From CAVOKN01 sp963696505 (lineage in GTDB: Bacteria; Pseudomonadota; Gammaproteobacteria; Burkholderiales; Rhodocyclaceae): DNA of 64,000 nucleotides. Positions within the stretch are counted from its first letter, which is position 1; every line of letters starts with the position of its first letter. This document shows positions 25,848 through 38,068 of the stretch, piece by piece. The notes below the pieces were generated by a model. It saw only the letters and a list, made by a program, of their open reading frames with translations, was not told where the DNA came from and did no database searches. The DNA is taken from contig CAVOKN010000028.1 in the NCBI GenBank assembly GCA_963696505.1, forward strand, positions 36,545 to 100,544, in the 5' to 3' direction. A program made the translations under genes and the position numbers.

Positions 25848-26105
25848 CTACCCGCCGCTCAGCGCCTGCACGATCAGCAGCTCGCCGTCCGCTTCGAGGG
25901 CCGTGGCAGGATCGAACACCATCTGCCGGCGATAGAACAGGCGCATGTGGCGGCGCAGGTGGCCCTGCTCGTCGATCATGCGGAAGCGGATGCCCGGAAA
26001 CTGCCGGTCGAGGTCGTCGAGGACAGCCCCGACCGTTTCGCCCCGGGCCTCGACCCACTGCTGGCCGGTGTAAGACTGCAGGGCGCTGGGGATGAGCACG
26101 CGCAT
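25848..26105 (-). CDS. MoaD/ThiS-like ubiquitin-fold sulfur carrier
   Basis: An 85-residue beta-grasp protein ending in the exposed SGG that is needed for thiocarboxylate formation. The internal pattern VRGETVGAVLDDLDRQFPGIRFRMIDEQG-like helix and ELLIVQALSGG fits MoaD/ThiS carriers. Downstream of the BNR-repeat and VOC genes on the same strand. This trio recurs in other bacteria, but I know of no assigned pathway. No activating E1 enzyme is present nearby. Confidence 0.8.
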   Translation of the reverse strand: MRVLIPSALQSYTGQQWVEARGETVGAVLDDLDRQFPGIRFRMIDEQGHLRRHMRLFYRRQMVFDPATALEADGELLIVQALSGG

Positions 26106-26152
26106 CGCGCCGGCCCCTTAACGTGAAAGTCGCGCCAGCGACTCGCGAAGCT

Positions 26153-26188
26153 CCCCTCTCCGGCCGGGAGAGGGGCTGGGGGTGAGGG
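26153..26188. repeat. GC-rich palindromic repeat
   Basis: CCCCTCTC (26153-26160) and GAGAGGGG (26168-26175) form a perfect 8-bp stem, followed by the CTGGGGGTGAGGG signature shared with the units near 12190, 32600 and 41400. Lies between the MoaD and BNR genes. Confidence 0.7.
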
Positions 26189-26242
26189 AAACGCTCATGG
26201 CGAGACCTGTCATTGTTCGGCGTGGCTGGCATTCCATGAGCG

Positions 26243-27382
26243 TCAGCAGGGGTAGGCGGCTTCGACGGCGTAGATCTCCGGCAGGTGCCGCGCCATGCAA
26301 TTCCAGCTCCGGCCCTCGTCCAGGCTCTGCCACAGCTCGCCGCTGGTGGTGCCGAAGTAGAGGCCGACAACGTCCTCGGTGTCGGCGCACATCGCCTGGC
26401 GCTTGACGGTCCACCACGCCTGACTTTGCGGCAGCCCAGCGTCGAGCCGCTGCCAGGTTTCGCCGCCGTCGCGCGTGGCATAGACCGCCGGGCGGCCGCC
26501 GGGGCTCACCCGCGGCCACACCGCCGAGCCATCCATCGGGAATACCCAGGCCGAATTGTCGTCGCGCGGGTGCAGCACCAGGGGAAAGCCGACGTCGCCC
26601 ACGTCGGGCGGGATGCCGCCGCCGATGCGCCGCCAGCGCGTGCCCGGCCGGTCGAGGCGGTAGATGCCGCAGTGATTCTGCTGGTAGAGCCGGTCGGGGT
26701 TGGTGGGGCAGAGGCGCATGCAGTGCGGGTCGTGAAAGGCGACTTCGTCCGGGTCGAAGCCTTCGACCACCGCCATGCCCTCGACCAGCGGCGCGAAGCT
26801 TTGTCCGCCGTCGTGCGATTCGTGCACCCCGCCACCGGACATCGCGAAGTACAAATGCATTGCGTCGCGGGGATCGACGATGATCGAATGCAGCTTGGGC
26901 CCGTCCGGCGTGCCATCCTGCACCGTGCCGAACCATTTGCGGTACTGCGGATCGTCGTTGATGCAGGAGAACGGCGCCCAGCTCGCGCCGCCGTCCTCGG
27001 AGCGGAACAGCCCTTGCGGCGAGGTGCCGGCGTACCAGACGTCCCTTTCATCCGCATGGCCCGGCGCCAGCCAGAAGGTGTGATCCACGGCGCGCCCCTC
27101 AAGGCCGTTGGCGGCGGGACCGAAGGCGGGTGGCCTGGTCGCCTCCTTCCACGTCCGCCCGAGGTCGGTTGAGCGGAAGATCGTCGGCCCGAGGTGTCCG
27201 GTCTTGGCCGCCGCGAGCAGTGTGCGTCCGTCGCGCGGATCGAGCGCCAGATGATTGACGATGTGGCCGAGAAAATGCGGGCCGTCAACCCGCCACGAGC
27301 GCCGCTCGCCCTCGCCGTGATAAAGCCAGGCGCCCTTGCGCGTTGCCACCAGCAGCACGACGGAATCGCGTCCGGCATTCAT
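26243..27382 (-). CDS. BNR/Asp-box repeat beta-propeller protein
   Basis: 379 residues with five Asp-box motifs (S/T-x-D-x-G-x-x-W/F): STDLGRTW, SEDGGASW, SHDGGQSF, TRDGGETW and LDEGRSW, spaced as in a six- or seven-bladed sialidase-like propeller. No signal peptide, so probably cytoplasmic. Annotated in homologues as exo-alpha-sialidase or glycosyl hydrolase, but no sialidase arginine triad is evident and the biochemical role is unknown. The ATG at 27382 overlaps the VOC stop (ATGA), so the two are cotranslated. Confidence 0.85.
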   Translation of the reverse strand: MNAGRDSVVLLVATRKGAWLYHGEGERRSWRVDGPHFLGHIVNHLALDPRDGRTLLAAAKTGHLGPTIFRSTDLGRTWKEATRPPAFGPAANGLEGRAVDHTFWLAPGHADERDVWYAGTSPQGLFRSEDGGASWAPFSCINDDPQYRKWFGTVQDGTPDGPKLHSIIVDPRDAMHLYFAMSGGGVHESHDGGQSFAPLVEGMAVVEGFDPDEVAFHDPHCMRLCPTNPDRLYQQNHCGIYRLDRPGTRWRRIGGGIPPDVGDVGFPLVLHPRDDNSAWVFPMDGSAVWPRVSPGGRPAVYATRDGGETWQRLDAGLPQSQAWWTVKRQAMCADTEDVVGLYFGTTSGELWQSLDEGRSWNCMARHLPEIYAVEAAYPC

Positions 27383-27816
27383 CGTTCGCTCCCCGCTGCC
27401 GCCATCTCGCCGGGGACATTGACCATCCAGCCGACGCCGAAGCGGTCGGTGAGGATGCCGAAGGCCGGCGACCAGAAGGTCGGGCCCAGGGGCATCTGCA
27501 CCGTGCCGCCTGCCGCCAGAGCCTCGAACAGGTGCCGCGCTTCTACCGTGTCTGCCGGCGACAGGGAGAGCGAGAACCCGCGGAAGGCGGGATTCTCGTC
27601 GCAGCCGTCCGAGGCCATCACCACCGACTCGCCGATGCGCAAGGCGGCATGCATCACCTTGTCGTCGTAACCCGGCGGGACCGCGCCCGGCGGCGGCGCA
27701 TCGGGGCTGTCGCGGTAGCGCATCAACATCTCCAGTTCGGCGCCGAGAGCCTCGCGATAGAAACCGATCGCCGCTTCGCAGCAGCCGGGGAAGAACAGGT
27801 AGGCTTGTACTTGCAT
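27379..27816 (-). CDS. VOC-family (glyoxalase/PhnB-like) protein
   Basis: 145 residues of the vicinal-oxygen-chelate fold, PhnB/3-demethylubiquinone-like branch: QAYLFFPGCCEAAIGFYREALGAE at the start, then KVMHAALRIGESVVMASDG and FGVGWMVN at the end. ATG 27816 is only 10 bases from the IS607 junction. Restoring the empty site places AGGAGA eight bases before this ATG. After insertion that ribosome-binding site is replaced by ATAGCAG, so translation is probably weakened. First gene of the VOC-BNR-MoaD set. Confidence 0.85.
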   Translation of the reverse strand: MQVQAYLFFPGCCEAAIGFYREALGAELEMLMRYRDSPDAPPPGAVPPGYDDKVMHAALRIGESVVMASDGCDENPAFRGFSLSLSPADTVEARHLFEALAAGGTVQMPLGPTFWSPAFGILTDRFGVGWMVNVPGEMAAAGSER

Positions 27817-27829
27817 GATGGGTCTGCTA

Positions 27830-29203
27830 TCAAGAAAGTGCGCAAATATGCGCACGGTTCTTTTCCTGCCCCGACGTGTCTTGCTGACCACATTCGTATT
27901 TGACAGGCGTGACTTTCCCGGCTGTCTCTGGAACCATTCCAGAGGCAGCGCCGCCGTTGCCGGACGGACTCGCCACGGGTAGGGCAGTTGCGGTTGCCAG
28001 CCGTTCGAGGTTGCGTGCCGCGTTGAGATCGCGGTCATGGTGTGTGCCGCACTGCGCACACGTCCATTCCCGGTCGCGCAAGGCCAACGCCTCGTTTTTC
28101 CAGCCACAGACCGAACACAAGCGGCTGCTCGGATACCAGCGATCAGCAATGACCAGCCGGGTGCCGTAACGTTCAGCCTTGTATTCGAGCTTCAAGCGAA
28201 ACATCCCAAAGCCCACGTCGCTGATGGCGCGGGCGAGTTTATCGTTCGCCAGCATGCCCTTGACGTTCAAATCCTCGATCACCACCGCTTGGTTTTTGCG
28301 GCAGAGCCGGATCGTGAGCTTGTGGGTGAAATCCGCTCGGACATTGGCAACGCGGGCGTGCAGCCTTGCCAATGTCGCAGCAGACTTCTTGCGATTGTTC
28401 GAAGCAGGAAGTTTCGTGCCTTTGGGCAGATTGGCCTTGGGTACAAACCCGGCCTTGACCTTCGCCGCTTCCACTTTGCGGCTCAGACGCCGTCCACGAA
28501 TCTTCAGCCGGCGCAACGCCGCCTTGAGCGGTTTGGGTGCCTCAATGGCCTCGCCGCTGGACAGCGTGGCTGCGGCCTTGATGCCCAGATCGACGCCTTC
28601 AATCGCATTGCCATTGCGTTGTCGGTAAAACACGGCATCGGGCACCTCGACCTGGATGGCAACGAACCCGCGCTCGGCAGTGCGCGATACCGTTGCCCCG
28701 AGAATCTTTGCCTTGAAACGCAGCGCCTCACGCATCGACACATCGCCAATCTTGGGCAAGCGGATGGTTTTCCCATCTACTTTGAACTTGTCGTTGGCGA
28801 CGTAAAAGCTGTCCAGACACCGCCCCTTCTTCTTGAAGGTCGGCGGATACGCCAACTTCACGCCCTGCTGGCGCAGACTGCGGCGCAGGTGTTTGCAATC
28901 AGGGGCGATACGCGCTCCTGCCTCGATGTCGGCAAAGAACCGTTTCCATGCACGAGCCAGATGCTCGAATGGTTGGGCGTGGCTGTCGCGGTGCATATCC
29001 TTGAGCCAAGGGAACAATTGGTATTTGACCGCGTTGAATTGTTTTTTGAGCGCCATCGCGTTGGGCTTTTGGCCCGCCGCGTATTGCTTGTTCCACTCAT
29101 CCAGCGCCCAGTTCCACACCTTGCGCGCCGTGCCGCAGGCGCGGGCGAAGTAGTTCCCCTGTTCTTGCGTTGGACAAAGTGCGATCTTGTGGGTCAGTTG
29201 CAT
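27830..29203 (-). CDS. tnpB: TnpB RNA-guided nuclease (IS607 copy 2)
   Basis: 457 residues, identical to copy 1 except Ala for Gly at position 165 (LRFKAKILG), outside the RuvC and zinc-ribbon motifs. Catalytic residues D205, E310 and D392 are intact. Its flank-encoded guide would read ACCCATCATGCAAG..., the start of the VOC gene, i.e. the unoccupied allele of this site. Confidence 0.93.
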   Translation of the reverse strand: MQLTHKIALCPTQEQGNYFARACGTARKVWNWALDEWNKQYAAGQKPNAMALKKQFNAVKYQLFPWLKDMHRDSHAQPFEHLARAWKRFFADIEAGARIAPDCKHLRRSLRQQGVKLAYPPTFKKKGRCLDSFYVANDKFKVDGKTIRLPKIGDVSMREALRFKAKILGATVSRTAERGFVAIQVEVPDAVFYRQRNGNAIEGVDLGIKAAATLSSGEAIEAPKPLKAALRRLKIRGRRLSRKVEAAKVKAGFVPKANLPKGTKLPASNNRKKSAATLARLHARVANVRADFTHKLTIRLCRKNQAVVIEDLNVKGMLANDKLARAISDVGFGMFRLKLEYKAERYGTRLVIADRWYPSSRLCSVCGWKNEALALRDREWTCAQCGTHHDRDLNAARNLERLATATALPVASPSGNGGAASGMVPETAGKVTPVKYECGQQDTSGQEKNRAHICALS

Positions 29204-29520
29204 CGCCGGGCCTGTTCGATGGCCATTTGCGCCACACCCGCCGCAAGAATCTCGCGGGCACGCATGACCGATGCTGCCTGCGCTGCGTCAGGCCATACAT
29301 CGCGATACCCCCAGAACGATGCGGCGGCGTACATATCCTCCACGCGAACCTTGCCGGGTTGCAGTGGCGCAAGCTTTGCTTCGCACTCAATCCCGTCCAG
29401 CCGGGAATGACATAAGTAATAATCGGCCTGATGAACCTTGCTCTTACGTAACGTCACAAAGCGCCCGCATCCACCGTGGCAATAGATAGTCACTTTCTCA
29501 GCTTGGCTCATTGTTCGCAT
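29194..29520 (-). CDS. Small accessory protein of the IS607 element (copy 2)
   Basis: 108 residues, same overlaps with tnpA and tnpB as in copy 1. One substitution (Ala for Pro in VWPDAAQAA). Function unknown; the cysteine pairs CHGGCG and LCHS are kept. Confidence 0.75.
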   Translation of the reverse strand: MRTMSQAEKVTIYCHGGCGRFVTLRKSKVHQADYYLCHSRLDGIECEAKLAPLQPGKVRVEDMYAAASFWGYRDVWPDAAQAASVMRAREILAAGVAQMAIEQARRCN

Positions 29521-30142
29521 CCTTCTTCAATGCCTCGTCCAGCTTTTTTCGGTAGTTCCTCAGACCGTATAACCGGGACGAAAAGCAATCCACGATGGTC
29601 ATCAAGTCCTGCACCATTTCCTGCTCGGGAGAAAGACGTTCTTGATTGAGCACTAGCAGTTCGCAGCCATTGATTTTGGCAAAGTGCTCGAACCACTCGA
29701 AGCCGAACCGGGTCAGCCGATCCCTGTGCGCCAGAATCAGTGTCTTGACTTCGCGTCGGCCAATATCTTCCATCAGCGCCAGAAACCGCTTGCGCTTGAA
29801 GTTCAGCCCGCCGCCCACTTCCTCGACAAACTCGACGTTGGCAAGACCTTTGGCCACCACGAATTCCTCCAGCACTTTGCGCTGATTCGCCAAATCCGGT
29901 TCTTGCGCGGCACTGGAGACGCGGCAGTACGCCACCAGCCGGATCGGCGTATTCACCGACTGGCGCAGGCCGATGAATTCGCGAATCTGCGCTTCGGTAT
30001 ACAGGCGCCGATTGCTGTCGGTGCGCGCCACAGCAGTGAGCCGCCCCTCGCGCTCCCAGCGCTGCAAGGTCTTGACCGAGACGCCCAGCAGCTTCGCCGC
30101 CTTGCCTGTGCTCATGGTGTTTTCCATGAGCCAATAGTACAT
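29498..30142 (-). CDS. tnpA: IS607-type serine recombinase TnpA (copy 2)
   Basis: 214 residues, identical to copy 1: N-terminal helix-turn-helix, catalytic YCRVSSAAQ, and HRDRLTRFG. Promoter and start-codon uncertainty as in copy 1. Confidence 0.93.
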   Translation of the reverse strand: MYYWLMENTMSTGKAAKLLGVSVKTLQRWEREGRLTAVARTDSNRRLYTEAQIREFIGLRQSVNTPIRLVAYCRVSSAAQEPDLANQRKVLEEFVVAKGLANVEFVEEVGGGLNFKRKRFLALMEDIGRREVKTLILAHRDRLTRFGFEWFEHFAKINGCELLVLNQERLSPEQEMVQDLMTIVDCFSSRLYGLRNYRKKLDEALKKDANNEPS

Positions 30143-30295
30143 TATTGCGCATTATTTGTAATGGTAGAGTCAGCCTCCTGCTGCCGTTGGGGTGATTCCA
30201 GAATAGTCGATGGCGCGGTGCCGGGGCGGCCGGTTCGCGGGCCGGAGGCTATACTTGCCGCAACCCACGAGACGCCGCATCCGCTGGAGCGCGCC

Positions 30296-30898
30296 ATGAC
30301 CGCCGCCATCGACTTCTACTTCGACTTTTCCTCGCCCTACGGCTACCTCGGCTCGGAGAAGATCGGCGATCTGGCGGCGCGCTTCGGGCGCGAGGTTGCC
30401 TGGCATCCGGTGTTGTTGGGGGTGGTGTTCAAGGCCATCGGCGGCGCGCCACTGACCACCATTCCGATCAAGGGCGACTATTCGAGACACGACTTCGCCC
30501 GCTCGGCGCGCTACCTCGGCGTGCCTTACCGAATGCCGAGCCGTTTCCCGATCGCGACGCAGAATGCCGCCCGCGCCTTCCTCTGGCTGGACGAGCAGGA
30601 TCCGAAGCTGGCGCGCAACTTCGCCCACGCCGCCTACCGCGCCTACTTTGCCGAAGACATCGACATTTCGGACGCCGAGCGCCTGCTGGTCATCGCAAGC
30701 TCGCTGGGCGTCGATGGCGATCAGTTGCAGGCGGCAATCGCCGACCCCGCCATCAAGGAACGCCTGCGGGCGCAGAACGAGGCGGCCCTGGCGCGGGGCG
30801 TGTTCGGCTCGCCCTTCTTCTTCATCGACGGCGAGCCCTTCTGGGGCGTGGACCGCCTGCCGCAGATGGAGCGCTGGCTGGAAAGAGGCGGTTTCTAG
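30296..30898 (+). CDS. DsbA-family 2-hydroxychromene-2-carboxylate isomerase-like protein
   Basis: A 200-residue thioredoxin-fold protein of the DsbA/kappa-GST type. The N-terminal DFYFDFSSPYGYLGS places serine where DsbA has its cysteine pair, as in 2-hydroxychromene-2-carboxylate isomerase; GVFGSPFFFIDGEPFWGVDRL near the end is the cis-proline/glutathione-site signature. The real substrate may not be a chromene. ATG 30296 follows GGAG. Its promoter region lies beside the IS607 copy 2 tnpA end. Confidence 0.85.
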   Translation: MTAAIDFYFDFSSPYGYLGSEKIGDLAARFGREVAWHPVLLGVVFKAIGGAPLTTIPIKGDYSRHDFARSARYLGVPYRMPSRFPIATQNAARAFLWLDEQDPKLARNFAHAAYRAYFAEDIDISDAERLLVIASSLGVDGDQLQAAIADPAIKERLRAQNEAALARGVFGSPFFFIDGEPFWGVDRLPQMERWLERGGF

Positions 30899-30976
30899 GG
30901 GCTGACTTTCGATGGACGCAACCACCCCCGCCCCCGCCCCGACCCTCCCCCGCACGCGCGGAAGGGAGGATCTGCC

Positions 30977-32590
<1,614 letters not shown>

Positions 32591-32591
32591 C

Positions 32592-32636
32592 TTCCCTCTC
32601 CCTCCCCCGCTTGCGGGTGAGGGCTGGGGTGGGGGC
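32592..32636. repeat. GC-rich palindromic repeat
   Basis: CCCTCTCCCTCCCCCGC and GCGGGTGAGGGCTGGGG form an imperfect stem around TT between liuB and liuC, of the same type as those near 12125, 26153 and 41396. Confidence 0.6.
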
Positions 32637-32671
32637 GAAGGGCGATCGCGAACGCGAAACAGGGGGTTTGA

Positions 32672-33460
32672 ATGGCAGACACCGTACTGACCGAAGTCGA
32701 TGATGGCATCGGCATCATCACCCTCAACAGCCCGGAGCGGCACAATGCCTTTGACGAGGTTCTGATCGCCGAACTCACCAATGCGCTGGAGGATATGCAG
32801 GCCGACGACGAGGTGCGGGTGGTGGTGCTCTCCAGCGCCGGCCCCACCTTCTGCGCCGGCGCCGACCTGGGCTGGATGCAGCGCGCCGCGAGCTGGACCG
32901 AGGACCACAACTACGAGGATGCGATGGCGCTGGGCACGCTGCTGCGCACCCTGAACGAGTTGCGCAAGCCGACCATCGCCCGCGTGCAGGGTTCGGCCTA
33001 CGGCGGCGGCGTCGGCCTGATCGCCGCCTGCGACATCGCCATCGCCACCTATGGCGCGCAGTTTGTGCTGAGCGAGGTCAAGCTGGGCCTGATCCCGGCG
33101 TTGATCGGGCCGTACGTCATTGCCGCCATCGGGGCGCGGCGGGCGCGGCGCTACATGCTTACCGCCGAGCGCTTTTCCGCCTCCGAGGCGTGGCGCATCG
33201 GCCTGCTGCACGAGATCGTCCCCGACGAGGACGGGCTAGACGAGGCGCTGAGCGAGGTGATCGACGCGCTGCTGATGGGCGGCCCCAATGCCCAGGCTGC
33301 ATGCAAGGGGCTGATCCACACCGTCGCGCAGCGCCCCATCGACGAGGACGTGATCGAATACACCGCCCAGCGCATCGCCGCGATCCGCGCGTCGGAAGAG
33401 GGCCAGGAGGGCGTGGCGGCCTTCCTGGAGAAGAGTCAGCCCTCGTGGCGCGGCGCATGA
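32672..33460 (+). CDS. liuC: Methylglutaconyl-CoA hydratase (enoyl-CoA hydratase family)
   Basis: 262 residues of the crotonase family. Oxyanion-hole motifs FCAGADLGWM and QGSAYGGGVGLIAACDIAIA, with the catalytic-region glutamate in FVLSEVKLGLIP. The context between MCC subunits assigns it to the hydration of 3-methylglutaconyl-CoA to HMG-CoA. ATG at 32672; the flanking repeat separates it from liuB. Confidence 0.9.
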   Translation: MADTVLTEVDDGIGIITLNSPERHNAFDEVLIAELTNALEDMQADDEVRVVVLSSAGPTFCAGADLGWMQRAASWTEDHNYEDAMALGTLLRTLNELRKPTIARVQGSAYGGGVGLIAACDIAIATYGAQFVLSEVKLGLIPALIGPYVIAAIGARRARRYMLTAERFSASEAWRIGLLHEIVPDEDGLDEALSEVIDALLMGGPNAQAACKGLIHTVAQRPIDEDVIEYTAQRIAAIRASEEGQEGVAAFLEKSQPSWRGA

Positions 33461-33537
33461 AGTCCTCTGACGCGGAGACGCGGAGGAGATCGCGTGTCGA
33501 TTAGGGCCTCGCGCTCGGCCGCGGAAGTCCCGACCCA

Positions 33538-35535
<1,998 letters not shown>

Positions 35536-35561
35536 TTGGAAGACGGCACCCGCTCCAATCC

Positions 35562-36485
35562 ATGTCTCTCCCCACCCAAGTCACCTTGGTAGAAGTCGGT
35601 CCCCGCGACGGGCTTCAGAACGAGGCCAAGTCGGTGCCCGCCGAGGTCAAGCTGGAACTCATAGACCGGCTGGGCGCGGCAGGGCTCAAGGTGATCGAGG
35701 CCACCGCCTTCGTCTCGCCGCGCTGGGTGCCGCAGATGGCGGACCACGACGCCGTGTTGCGGGGACTGACTTTGCGGCGGGGGGTGCGCTATCCGGTGCT
35801 GGTGCCCAACATGAAGGGGTTCGAGGCGGCACTGGCGGCGGGGGCGCGGGAGATCGCGGTGTTCGGCGCCGCGTCCGAGACCTTCTCGCAGAAGAACATC
35901 AACTGCTCCATCGGCGAGAGCATCGAGCGCTTCCGTCCGGTGGCCGAGGCGGCGCTGGTTGCCGGCATCGCCATAAGGGGCTATGCCTCCTGCGTGCTGG
36001 GCTGTCCCTACGAGGGCGAGGTCGCACCGCAGCAGGTGGCCGAGGTGGCGCAGGCGCTGAGTGCGCTGGGCTGCTACCAGATTTCGCTCGGCGACACCAT
36101 AGGCGTTGGCACCCCGGCGGCGACGCGACGCATGATCGAGGCCGTCGCCCGGCGCGTGCCCATAGCCCAACTCGCGGGCCACTTCCACGACACCTGGGGC
36201 ATGGCGGTGGCCAACGTGTACGCCGCGCTGCAAATGGGGGTCGCGACCTTCGACGCCTCGGTGGCGGGCTTGGGCGGCTGCCCTTACTCCCCCGGCGCCA
36301 GCGGCAATGTCGCCACTGAGGATCTCGTCTATCTGATGGATGGGCTGGGCATCGCCACTGGCGTGGACCTCGACAAGCTCGCCGAGGCCGGCCGCTTCAT
36401 TTGCAGCTTCCTCGGCCGTGAGCCGGCGTCCCGCGTGGCACGGGCGCTGGAAAGTCAGCGGCTGCGCAGCGCCGAAAACGCTTGA
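35562..36485 (+). CDS. liuE: Hydroxymethylglutaryl-CoA lyase
   Basis: 307 residues. TIM-barrel aldolase that splits HMG-CoA to acetyl-CoA and acetoacetate, the last step of the pathway. Signatures: EVGPRDGLQNE at the N-terminus, LAGHFHDTWGMAVANVYAAL (metal-binding HxH), and GLGGCPYSPGASGNVATEDLVY containing the active-site-loop cysteine. ATG 35562 chosen; an upstream in-frame GTG at 35532 would extend into liuD. Confidence 0.94.
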   Translation: MSLPTQVTLVEVGPRDGLQNEAKSVPAEVKLELIDRLGAAGLKVIEATAFVSPRWVPQMADHDAVLRGLTLRRGVRYPVLVPNMKGFEAALAAGAREIAVFGAASETFSQKNINCSIGESIERFRPVAEAALVAGIAIRGYASCVLGCPYEGEVAPQQVAEVAQALSALGCYQISLGDTIGVGTPAATRRMIEAVARRVPIAQLAGHFHDTWGMAVANVYAALQMGVATFDASVAGLGGCPYSPGASGNVATEDLVYLMDGLGIATGVDLDKLAEAGRFICSFLGREPASRVARALESQRLRSAENA

Positions 36486-36490
36486 AGCCG

Positions 36491-36694
36491 ATGGTCAAGT
36501 CGCCCTGCATCAACGTCTGCCGCATGGACCCGATCACCGGGCTGTGCGAAGGCTGCCAGCGCAGCCTGGACGAGATCGCGCGCTGGGGCCAGACCGACGA
36601 CGACGACCGGCGCGGCATCCTGGCGTGGGTGGAAAAGCGGAGGCAGAAAAGCCAGGATCCGTGGGGCGGCGCCTTGCGCTGTGATTGCGATTGA
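36491..36694 (+). CDS. DUF1289 small cysteine-rich protein
   Basis: 67 residues with the DUF1289 pattern SPCINVCRMDP...GLCEGCQRSLDEIARW: four cysteines (6, 10, 19, 22) that probably bind zinc or an Fe-S cluster. Function unknown. It begins 6 bases after liuE and its TGA overlaps the GTG of the next gene (TGAGTG), so it is part of the same operon. Confidence 0.85.
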   Translation: MVKSPCINVCRMDPITGLCEGCQRSLDEIARWGQTDDDDRRGILAWVEKRRQKSQDPWGGALRCDCD

Positions 36695-37615
36695 GTGAAC
36701 CTGCTCCCGAATTCGATCCGCGTCCTCGAACGCGGCTGGCTTTCCTCCAACAACATCCTGTGTCTGGAGGGCGAGTCGGCGACGCTGGTCAACTCGGGCT
36801 ACGTGGCCCATGCCGGCCAGACTTTGGCGCTGGTGCGCCAAGCCCTGGAAGGCCGCCGCCTGGCGCGCCTCGTGAACACCCATTCCCATTCGGACCACAT
36901 CGGCGGCAACGCGGCGCTGGCGGCGGCGTTCGGCTGCCGCATCGCGATTCCCGAGGGCATCGCGCCGGCGGTGGCGGAGTGGGACGAGGCGGCGCTGCTG
37001 CTGGCGCCCACCGCCCAGAGCGCCGCCCGCTTCGCCCACGACGAGGTGGTGCAGGCGGGGGACGAACTGGAGATGGGCGGACTCACTTGGCAGGCCATCT
37101 CCGCCCCGGGACACGACATGCACGCGCTGGTGTTCTACAACCCGGAGCGGCGCATCCTGATTTCCGGTGATGCGCTATGGCGCAACGGCTTTGGTGTGCT
37201 CTTTGCCGAGCTGATGGGCACCGCGCCGGCGTTGGCCGCCACGCGCGTTACGCTCGAACGCATCGGCCGGCTGGTAGTCGATTTGGTCATCCCCGGACAT
37301 GGCGCGCCTTTCGCCGAGTTCGATGCGGCGATGGAGCAGGCCTGGTCGCGGCTGGCGGCCTTCGAGGCGGACGGGGAGCGCCTCGCCCGCCACGCCGTGA
37401 AGGTGGTGTTCAGCTTCTGGCTGATGGAGAAGCGCCGCTTTCCTGCCGCTGACGTTCCCGGGTTTCTCGCCAGCGTGGCCCTGTACCGCGAAATCAACGC
37501 CCGTTATTTTCATCAGCCTTTCGATGCGCTGGCGGAGTGGTTGATTCGGGATCTGGAACGGGCTGGGGCGCTACGCCGCGATGGGGATCATCTTGTCGCT
37601 GCGGACGGCGCTTGA
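36695..37615 (+). CDS. MBL-fold metallohydrolase
   Basis: 306 residues of the metallo-beta-lactamase superfamily. Metal motif THSHSDHIGG (HxHxDH) around residue 72, a further histidine in APGHDMHALVFY, GDALW as the bridging-aspartate region, and PGHG as the last ligand. C-terminal ~100 residues form an extra helical domain. Start GTG 36695, directly after DUF1289. Possibly a hydrolase of thioesters given the liu context, but that is only inference. Confidence 0.85.
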   Translation: MNLLPNSIRVLERGWLSSNNILCLEGESATLVNSGYVAHAGQTLALVRQALEGRRLARLVNTHSHSDHIGGNAALAAAFGCRIAIPEGIAPAVAEWDEAALLLAPTAQSAARFAHDEVVQAGDELEMGGLTWQAISAPGHDMHALVFYNPERRILISGDALWRNGFGVLFAELMGTAPALAATRVTLERIGRLVVDLVIPGHGAPFAEFDAAMEQAWSRLAAFEADGERLARHAVKVVFSFWLMEKRRFPAADVPGFLASVALYREINARYFHQPFDALAEWLIRDLERAGALRRDGDHLVAADGA

Positions 37616-37758
37616 CGCGCAGGGATCGCTGCATCCTCAGGTACCTCATTTCGTCACCCTCCTGTTGCGAGCGCCCGTCTGGGGCGCAGACAGAGCGTTG
37701 GAACGCGGGTGGCGGCGCAAGTTTCATCATCCGGCGGTCCGCTGCCCCGGGCGGCCCA

Positions 37759-38034
37759 GGGTCTGTTCGACATACAGCGGCCGGATCACGTTGCCCCGCA
37801 ATGCGAGGCGCTGCGAGGCGCGAGGCGAAGCCAATGGTCGTTCCATTGGCGAGCCGAGCAACGACGCAGCGACCGCATTTCGGGGCAACCCGAAGGGCAA
37901 GGGCCGGGCCGGGCCGGGCGCAGCGACGGCGTTGCCGCTCGCTTACGTAGAGTGACTACGCTGCGCTCGCGGCGCCTTGCGCTGCATCCCGGCCCGACCC
38001 TTGCGTGACCGGCCGTCGTATGTCAAACAGACCC
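37759..38034. repeat. 276-bp non-coding element with 26-bp terminal inverted repeats (MITE-like or structured RNA)
   Basis: Terminal repeats 37759-37784 and 38009-38034 match in 23 of 26 positions when inverted (GGGTCTGTT...GGCCGG). Inside, GTTGCCCCGCAATGCG (37790-37805) pairs with CGCATTTCGGGGCAAC (37874-37889) at 15 of 16 positions and encloses a perfect 8-bp hairpin (GCCAATGG/CCATTGGC, 37830-37850). A GGCCG tandem and a CGTAG/CTACG hairpin follow. No ORF of coding character. It occupies most of the gap between the MBL and YceH genes; 37616-37758 shows nothing recognisable. Confidence 0.75.
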
Positions 38035-38068
38035 TACAATTGCGCTTCCCCGGACATCCCACCTCATC

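Larger units (their letters stand above)
27826..30174 (-). mobile_element. IS607-family insertion sequence, copy 2
   Basis: 2349 bp, same ends and gene plan as copy 1. Flanks: GGAG beside the tnpA end (complement at 30175-30178) and AG then ACCCATCATG beside the tnpB end. It sits in the promoter/leader between the VOC gene and the divergent isomerase gene. Two coding differences from copy 1: Ala for Gly at TnpB 165 and Ala for Pro in the small protein. Confidence 0.95.
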
